Positions 13,633 through 18,279 of a stretch of DNA of 18,279 bases are shown in pieces. The notes under the pieces are model-generated. The model searched no databases, was not told where the DNA came from, and was given only the letters and a program-made list of their open reading frames with translations. Origin of the DNA: Ruminococcus sp. (GTDB lineage: Bacteria > Bacillota > Clostridia > Oscillospirales > Ruminococcaceae). Position 1 is the first letter of the stretch. The number at the start of each line of letters is the position of its first letter. A program made the translations under genes and the position numbers. The stretch is taken from the NCBI GenBank assembly GCA_023667165.1, contig JAMPAO010000053.1, positions 1 through 18,279 on the forward strand, given 5' to 3'.

Positions 13633-14310
13633 ATGAATTTGAATAAGTCCAAATACAGGCATGAGCTCAAGCACAGCATAAGCGGGTACGATATGGTCAT
13701 GCTTACAAAAAAGCTGGAGCTTGCAGCCGTTCCCGACGAAAATATGAGGAACGGCTCGTATAAGGTCAGAAGCCTTTATTTTGACAGCTTCACCGACAGT
13801 GTGCTCAGGGACAAGCTCGACGGTATAAGCGTCAGGGAAAAATTCCGTATACGCTTTTACAATATGGATGATTCCTTTATACGGCTTGAAAAAAAGACCA
13901 AAAGGTACGGTCTGTGCTTAAAGGAAAGCGCGCCGCTTTCAAGAGAGCTGACGGAGCGGATAATACGGGGAGATACGGGATCTCCCGATGACGCCGGCGT
14001 TCCTCTTGTTACTGAGCTTTGCGTTAAAATGCTCACGGAGAGTCTGCGTCCCAAGGTGATCGTGGATTATACGAGAAGAGCGTACGTATTCCCATACGGG
14101 AATGTGCGGATCACCTTTGACAGCAGCATAACATCGTCCTACGACACGGAGAATTTCTTTGAGCGCTCCTCGGAAATACCCGCCTCGGGGGAGATCGTCA
14201 TGGAAATAAAGTACGATGAATTTCTGCCCGACGTGATAGCCCAGCTTGTGCGGCAAAGCGGCAGGCAGAGCGGCTCGTTTTCCAAATACGCCGCAGCAAG
14301 ATTTTTATAA
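13633..14310 (+). CDS. VTC-domain polyphosphate polymerase-like protein
   Basis: This is a stand-alone 225-residue VTC catalytic domain, a triphosphate-tunnel fold that in yeast Vtc4 makes polyphosphate from ATP. The tunnel-facing residues are all visible: 'YRHELK' (8-13), 'KVRSLYFDS' (44-52), 'KFRIRFYN' (70-77) with the Arg-x-Arg pair, 'RLEKKTKR' (84-91), 'CLKES' (95-99), 'DYTRRAY' (145-151), 'RITFDSS' (159-165), the metal-binding Glu191 in 'MEIKYDE', and 'SFSKYAAA' (215-222) with the late Lys. No SPX domain, signal peptide or membrane helix is present, so it is cytosolic or recruited by the next protein. Start: ATG at 13633 sits only 2 bases after AAAGGGG; a TTG at 13639 (8-base spacer) is an equally good choice. 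Product could be polyphosphate or another phosphate polymer. Confidence 0.88.
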   Translation: MNLNKSKYRHELKHSISGYDMVMLTKKLELAAVPDENMRNGSYKVRSLYFDSFTDSVLRDKLDGISVREKFRIRFYNMDDSFIRLEKKTKRYGLCLKESAPLSRELTERIIRGDTGSPDDAGVPLVTELCVKMLTESLRPKVIVDYTRRAYVFPYGNVRITFDSSITSSYDTENFFERSSEIPASGEIVMEIKYDEFLPDVIAQLVRQSGRQSGSFSKYAAARFL

Positions 14311-14338
14311 AATACGACCCGAAAAGGAGAAAATAATT

Positions 14339-15010
14339 ATGACTTTCAATGATATATTCAAATCGAGCTTTCTTGAAAAAGCGGTGAGTTTTTCGCTTCT
14401 TGACGTTATAATAGCTATGGCAGTGGCTTTCGGACTGGGACTTTTCATCTATCTTGTCTATAAAAAGACCTTCAGAGGCGTGATGTACAGCAGCTCTTTT
14501 GGGGTTTCGCTTATGGCAATGACCCTTGTTACGACACTTATAATCCTTGCCGTTACGTCAAATATAATCCTTTCCCTCGGTATGGTGGGCGCGCTGTCCA
14601 TCGTCCGTTTCCGAACGGCGGTCAAGGAACCGCTGGATATAGCGTTTCTTTTCTGGGCGATCTCCGCAGGCATCGTAACCGGCGCGGGACTTATCCCTCT
14701 TGCGGTAACAGGTTCCGTTTTTATAGGCGTGATTCTTGTTATATTCGTTAACGCCAAGACCTCGGACGCGCCTTACATAGCGATCATAAGCTGCCGCGAC
14801 GAAAAGGCGGAAAAGGCTGCAATGGCTATCCTCGGATCGAATACGAAAAAGCAGCTTGTAAAGTCGAAAACCGTTACATCCTCCGGTATAGAGCTTATGA
14901 TAGAGGTCAAGCTTTCGGGACAGTCCACCGAGGTGTGCAATCTTCTTTCCGATACCGACGGTATATCCAAAGCCGCCCTTGTCAGCTACAACGGCGAATA
15001 TATGCTGTAA
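14339..15010 (+). CDS. DUF4956 family membrane protein
   Basis: The 223-residue protein has four or five membrane helices (about 22-41, 53-72, 74-88, 101-118, 122-138) and a soluble C-terminal α/β part (about 140-223). The family signature 'GALSIVRFRTAVKEPLD' (84-100) lies in a loop between helices, with conserved Arg90, Arg92 and Lys96 facing the membrane edge. DUF4956 has no established biochemical role; it is repeatedly found beside VTC-domain and CotH proteins, as here. The C-terminal strand-helix pattern suggests a small ligand-binding (ACT- or ferredoxin-like) domain, which is inference. The ATG at 14339 has AAGGAG with an 8-base spacer and follows the VTC gene by 28 bases. Confidence 0.88.
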   Translation: MTFNDIFKSSFLEKAVSFSLLDVIIAMAVAFGLGLFIYLVYKKTFRGVMYSSSFGVSLMAMTLVTTLIILAVTSNIILSLGMVGALSIVRFRTAVKEPLDIAFLFWAISAGIVTGAGLIPLAVTGSVFIGVILVIFVNAKTSDAPYIAIISCRDEKAEKAAMAILGSNTKKQLVKSKTVTSSGIELMIEVKLSGQSTEVCNLLSDTDGISKAALVSYNGEYML

Positions 15011-15025
15011 CGGGAGGGAAACGGC

Positions 15026-16825
15026 TTGATCGAAAGTAAAAAAATCAATATCATCTCTCTTGCCGCCGCAGCCGCAGTGATCGCCGCAGCGCTTCTTATG
15101 GCGGGATTTGCCGAGGGAGGATATTCATATGCTCCCGAATACTGCGAGGGTGTTTTCGGAGCGGATATCATCACCGTAGATATCGCCGCGGACGAGAGCG
15201 ACTGGCAGGAAATGCTGGACAATGCCATAAATGAGGAATATATCATGGCGGACATTGTGATAAACGGCAGGAAATATTCCAAAGCGGGCATTCGTCCCAA
15301 AGGCAATAACAGCCTCCAGCAGGTGTATTCCTCCGACAGCGACAGGTACAGCTTCAAGATCAAATTCGACGAGTATATCGCCGGACAGACCTGTATGGGA
15401 CTTGATATGCTGGTACTCAACGATATGCTGGGCGACGCCACCTGCATGAAAGAGTACACAGCCTTTGAAATGATGAAAGAAATGGGTATCGATACCCCCT
15501 GTTTCGGTTATGCGTATATTACCGTAAACGGCAGCGACTGGGGACTTTACTTTGCCCTGGAAGCATACAACGACAGCTATAAGCAGCGCGTTTCCGGCGA
15601 CGGCGGCGGTATGCTGTACAACGTCAAGGCAGCGGGAATGGGTCAGGGCGGAGGCATGGGCGGCTCCGGCAGCGGAGGGACCTTGGAATATACCGGCGAC
15701 TCTCCCGAAAGCTACGCGGCAATTTTTGAAAACGCCGTCGGCAGAAGCGCGGACGAGGAGGAACAAAGCCTTGTCATAGCCGCCGTAAAGGCGCTGAACA
15801 GCGGTACGGATATTGAAAAGTATTTCGACGTTGACGAGATACTGCGTTATCTGGCGGTTCATACCTTTACGGTAAATCTGGACAGCTACTCGTCCAATAT
15901 GGCGCAGAACTATTACATCTACGAGCATAACGGCGTGATAAAGATACTTCCCTGGGACTACAATTACGCATGGGGAGCGTTCCAGAGCGGCAGCGCGTCG
16001 GATACGGTGAATTTTCCCATAGACACTCCCGTGAAAGGAGTGCAGATGTCCGAAAGACCTCTTATATCCAAGCTCTTTGAAAACGAAGAGTATTTTAACA
16101 GGTATCATGAATATCTCGGACAGCTTGCTGACAAGTATTTTTCCGACGGAAAATTCGCCGAAAAGCTCAGCAGCCTTGACGCAGTCATCGGTGAATATGT
16201 GAAAAAGGATCCGACCGCGTTTTATACCTATGATAAGTATCAGACCGCAGCGGCGGCCTTCGCGGAGCTTGGCGGTCTGCGCGCTCAAAGCGTTTTGGGG
16301 CAGCTCAACGGCACAGTGCCGAGCACCTCCGAGGCGCAGAGGACCGAGGAGGATAAGCTGGTAAGCGCGTCGGAGATAAAGCTGTCCGATCTGGGCGGCA
16401 GCGGAATGGGCGGAGAACACGGAGGCGGAAGAATGCAGGACGGAGATATGCAGGGCAGAGGAATGCCCGGACAAAACGGCGGCTTTCGTGACGGTTTCCG
16501 CGAAGACGGCGCTTTACCCGAAATGCCCGACGGAGAGCCTCCCGATTTTTCCGGCGGCTTCATTCCCGACGGTATCGAAGATACAGCCGGCGAAAGTGCA
16601 GGCAAAGCGGAAAACGACATTCAGTCCGATCCGCCTGAAAATGACGGCGGCGATCGGTTTTCCGAAAGAGCAAACAACGGCGGGATGCATACCCCGCCCG
16701 ATTTCCGGGCAAACGGCGGCGGAGATACCGGTGAGGAAAAGGACGGAACGGCTGCCGTTGTGGTATCCCTTGCCGTTCTTGCAGCCGCATTGGCGGCGGT
16801 TTCCCTTGTAAAGGGCAGATTTTGA
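15026..16825 (+). CDS. CotH-family extracytoplasmic kinase, membrane anchored
   Basis: The 599-residue protein has an N-terminal signal anchor (about 8-27), a CotH kinase domain (about 45-425), a Gly/Asp/Pro-rich low-complexity region (about 454-570) and a C-terminal membrane helix (about 575-594). Kinase landmarks are 'IRPKGNNSL' (89-97), a variant of the family 'RxRGNSS' loop, 'YSFKIKFDEY' (108-117) with candidate ATP-binding lysines, and 'ILPWDYNYAWG' (307-317) with the metal-binding Asp311. B. subtilis CotH phosphorylates spore-coat proteins; this one should act outside the cell on an unknown target. A Gly-rich insert (about 204-218) interrupts the domain. The TTG at 15026 has GGGAGGG with a 7-base spacer and lies 15 bases after DUF4956, so it ends the operon before a strong terminator. 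Confidence 0.9.
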   Translation: MIESKKINIISLAAAAAVIAAALLMAGFAEGGYSYAPEYCEGVFGADIITVDIAADESDWQEMLDNAINEEYIMADIVINGRKYSKAGIRPKGNNSLQQVYSSDSDRYSFKIKFDEYIAGQTCMGLDMLVLNDMLGDATCMKEYTAFEMMKEMGIDTPCFGYAYITVNGSDWGLYFALEAYNDSYKQRVSGDGGGMLYNVKAAGMGQGGGMGGSGSGGTLEYTGDSPESYAAIFENAVGRSADEEEQSLVIAAVKALNSGTDIEKYFDVDEILRYLAVHTFTVNLDSYSSNMAQNYYIYEHNGVIKILPWDYNYAWGAFQSGSASDTVNFPIDTPVKGVQMSERPLISKLFENEEYFNRYHEYLGQLADKYFSDGKFAEKLSSLDAVIGEYVKKDPTAFYTYDKYQTAAAAFAELGGLRAQSVLGQLNGTVPSTSEAQRTEEDKLVSASEIKLSDLGGSGMGGEHGGGRMQDGDMQGRGMPGQNGGFRDGFREDGALPEMPDGEPPDFSGGFIPDGIEDTAGESAGKAENDIQSDPPENDGGDRFSERANNGGMHTPPDFRANGGGDTGEEKDGTAAVVVSLAVLAAALAAVSLVKGRF

Positions 16826-16839
16826 TAAGGATCAACGAT

Positions 16840-16878
16840 ACGGAAAGCCGGCGCACGGTACGGCTTTCCGTTTTTTTT
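16840..16878 (+). terminator. Rho-independent terminator of the VTC-DUF4956-CotH operon
   Basis: ACGGAAAGCCG (16840-16850) pairs perfectly with CGGCTTTCCGT (16861-16871) around a 10-base loop, followed by an unbroken T-tract ending at 16878. It lies 14 bases after the CotH stop. Confidence 0.93.
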
Positions 16879-16909
16879 GAAAATATATCACCAAAAAGGC
16901 GAATTTTTC

Positions 16910-16938
16910 TTTACAAAACAAAAAAGATATTGTATAAT
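16910..16938 (+). promoter_or_regulatory. Sigma-A-type promoter of the C39-like peptidase gene
   Basis: TTTACA (16910-16915), a 17-base spacer and TATAAT (16933-16938). Transcription should start near 16945, giving a leader of about 30 bases. It lies directly after the CotH terminator, so the peptidase is regulated separately. Confidence 0.82.
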
Positions 16939-16974
16939 TATAGCAGGAGCTTTTACAAGGAGGGCGGGAACGCT

Positions 16975-18222
16975 GTGAGATCGAAAATAACGAGAGCTGT
17001 CACCATGATATTTTTTGCGGCGGTCATTATCGTCAGCGCCGTCCTGATGACAAGACAGCAGGACGGGGAGGATATGGAAACGGCAAATACCATGCCCGAG
17101 GAATATCGGACAAATACCGACGTCCTGCCCGAGGAAAACGCGGAGGAAACCTCCCGCCGCTACGGCAGAGATATGGATATTGCGTCCGATACCGCCACCC
17201 GTCAGACCGAAAATGCGGAGGGCGGCGGCTCGTCCTCCGCCGTGACGGGGACGGGCTCTTCTTCCTCGGAAACAACGGCGGCGTCCGCAGCGGATACGAC
17301 CGCGTCCCGCACCGTTATAACAAGCCGCGCGAGAAAGGAATACGACAGCAACAGCGTTTACATAGATATCGAAAACATCCTCCAGACGCCCGAGCTGCCC
17401 GTAGGCTGCGAGATCACGGCGCTTACCATTCTGCTGCGCCACTGCGGCTTTGACGCGGAAAAGACGGATATGGCGAAAAATTACCTTCCCACGTCGTGGG
17501 GAAACAGCAGGACCGAGGACGGCAAGGTATATAAGGACAGCTTTTTCGATTATTTTATCGGCGATCCCTTTTCCAAAGGCTACGGCTGCTTTTCTCCCGC
17601 CATTGAAAAGGCGGCGAACAAATACATATCCGACCACGGCGGGGGATATACCGTGAAAAATATCTCCGGCTGCCACCCCGACGTGCTGTATGAGTACCTT
17701 ATCGCGGATATCCCCGTTATTTGCTGGGCGACAGACGGAATGATAGAGCCGGAATATTACGAAACGTGGTACGACAACGCCACGGGAGAAAAACTCGACT
17801 GGTATCTCAACGAGCATTGCTTTGTCCTTGCGGGTTTTAATATCTCCGCGTCCACAGTTACCCTTAACGACCCCATGAAAGGGATCATCGACTATAATAT
17901 AGATAAATTCGAGGTAAGGTTCAAGCAGATGTATTCGCAGGCGATAGTCATTATCCCCGACAGATCATCCGTACCCGCCGTCACATCGGGAACAGCTCCC
18001 GCGGCGGAGGAGGACGAAACGTCCGCAGGCGCCGTCACGGATACGGGAAATGTATGGACAAGGACCGATACGCAGACTGCGGAAGGATCGTCCGAAACGG
18101 AAGCGCCCGTTACGGAAGCGCCCGCAGAAACGTCGGAGGAGGAAACGGAAGTCACAGCTCCCCCTGTTACGGAGGAATGGGAGAACACGGGATTTTTTAC
18201 CGGAAGTTTTATCTACGACTGA
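16975..18222 (+). CDS. Surface-anchored or secreted C39-like cysteine peptidase (Peptidase_C39_2)
   Basis: The 415-residue protein has an N-terminal signal anchor (about 8-25), a Ser/Thr/Gly-rich linker (about 26-120), a papain-like C39_2 domain (about 125-330) and an acidic Thr/Glu/Pro-rich tail (about 331-405) ending in a hydrophobic 'GFFTGSFIYD'. The catalytic triad is visible: Cys145 in 'ELPVGCEITAL', His281 in 'NEHCFVLAGF' and Asp299 in 'LNDPMKG'. The family is related to bacteriocin leader peptidases but the stand-alone form has few known substrates. Start: GTG at 16975 with AAGGAGG (16957-16963) and an 11-base gap; earlier starts would overlap the promoter. There is no LPXTG. Anchored versus cleaved export is unclear because no strong cleavage site is seen. 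Confidence 0.85.
   Translation: MRSKITRAVTMIFFAAVIIVSAVLMTRQQDGEDMETANTMPEEYRTNTDVLPEENAEETSRRYGRDMDIASDTATRQTENAEGGGSSSAVTGTGSSSSETTAASAADTTASRTVITSRARKEYDSNSVYIDIENILQTPELPVGCEITALTILLRHCGFDAEKTDMAKNYLPTSWGNSRTEDGKVYKDSFFDYFIGDPFSKGYGCFSPAIEKAANKYISDHGGGYTVKNISGCHPDVLYEYLIADIPVICWATDGMIEPEYYETWYDNATGEKLDWYLNEHCFVLAGFNISASTVTLNDPMKGIIDYNIDKFEVRFKQMYSQAIVIIPDRSSVPAVTSGTAPAAEEDETSAGAVTDTGNVWTRTDTQTAEGSSETEAPVTEAPAETSEEETEVTAPPVTEEWENTGFFTGSFIYD
18097..18126 (+). repeat. Two 15-bp tandem repeats in the C39-like peptidase tail
   Basis: ACGGAAGCGCCCGTT and ACGGAAGCGCCCGCA lie end to end and encode TEAPV-TEAPA. They differ by two bases and show that the tail grows by codon-frame duplication. Confidence 0.8.
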
Positions 18223-18279
18223 TATAAGAACCCATACCAATAGGCTCAACGCACGTCTTTTCGGCAATCTTTTACCGAT

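Noticed and set aside
15125..16474. A 449-codon open frame on the - strand inside the CotH gene
   Set aside because: It is antisense to a well supported kinase with a good start and terminator, and shows no domain or start signal of its own.
16888..17817. A 309-codon open frame on the - strand opposite the C39-like peptidase
   Set aside because: It is opposite an intact catalytic triad, is Arg/Val-rich without motifs and runs into the promoter region.
18223..18279. The last 57 bases as the start of another gene
   Set aside because: No ribosome binding site, start codon or terminator can be supported in so short a piece.

Overview
The window looks like a chromosome fragment from a Gram-positive Clostridia member, probably Oscillospiraceae (Ruminococcus-like). 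The reasons are AGGAGG/AAAGGA ribosome binding sites, frequent TTG and GTG starts, sigma-A promoters with 17-bp spacers (several with an extended -10), intrinsic terminators, and a gene set typical of that group: GH25 lysozyme with an N-terminal anchor, CotH kinase with VTC and DUF4956 proteins, and a C39-like peptidase with Ser/Thr-rich linkers. The genus is an inference. I see no rRNA, tRNA, CRISPR array, insertion sequence or phage gene.

Block 1 (1-9408, + strand). The left edge is the end of a surface-polysaccharide locus: a GT4-like glycosyltransferase cut by the window, a Wzy/O-antigen-ligase-like polymerase and a Wzx-like flippase, closely packed. A strong promoter at 3583-3611 starts a second unit: an MBOAT O-acyltransferase, a membrane-anchored GH25 muramidase and a PfkB sugar kinase. 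A third promoter (7031-7059) drives a methyl-accepting chemotaxis protein with a long Pro/Ala/Lys tail, ended by a clear terminator (8889-8914). Then comes D-aminoacyl-tRNA deacylase (dtd).

Block 2 (9414-13444, - strand). Two transcription units face left. One is a structured leader, a Na/Pi-cotransporter/PhoU fusion and a previously uncalled 49-codon Lys-rich gene with a strong ribosome binding site. The other is a fucose/arabinose-isomerase-like protein (COG2407 type) with a consensus promoter, followed by a 47-residue single-pass membrane protein with a good ribosome binding site. Both small genes are easily missed by automatic callers.

Block 3 (13546-18222, + strand). A compact three-gene unit encodes a VTC-type polyphosphate-polymerase domain, a DUF4956 membrane protein and a CotH-family extracytoplasmic kinase, closed by a strong terminator (16840-16878). 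A separate promoter (16910-16938) drives a secreted or anchored C39-like cysteine peptidase. Most of the block concerns the cell surface. The VTC/DUF4956/CotH module is the most interesting part: it combines a cytosolic polyphosphate-type catalytic domain, an uncharacterised multipass membrane protein and an outward-facing kinase fold in one operon, next to the region's only Na/Pi transporter.
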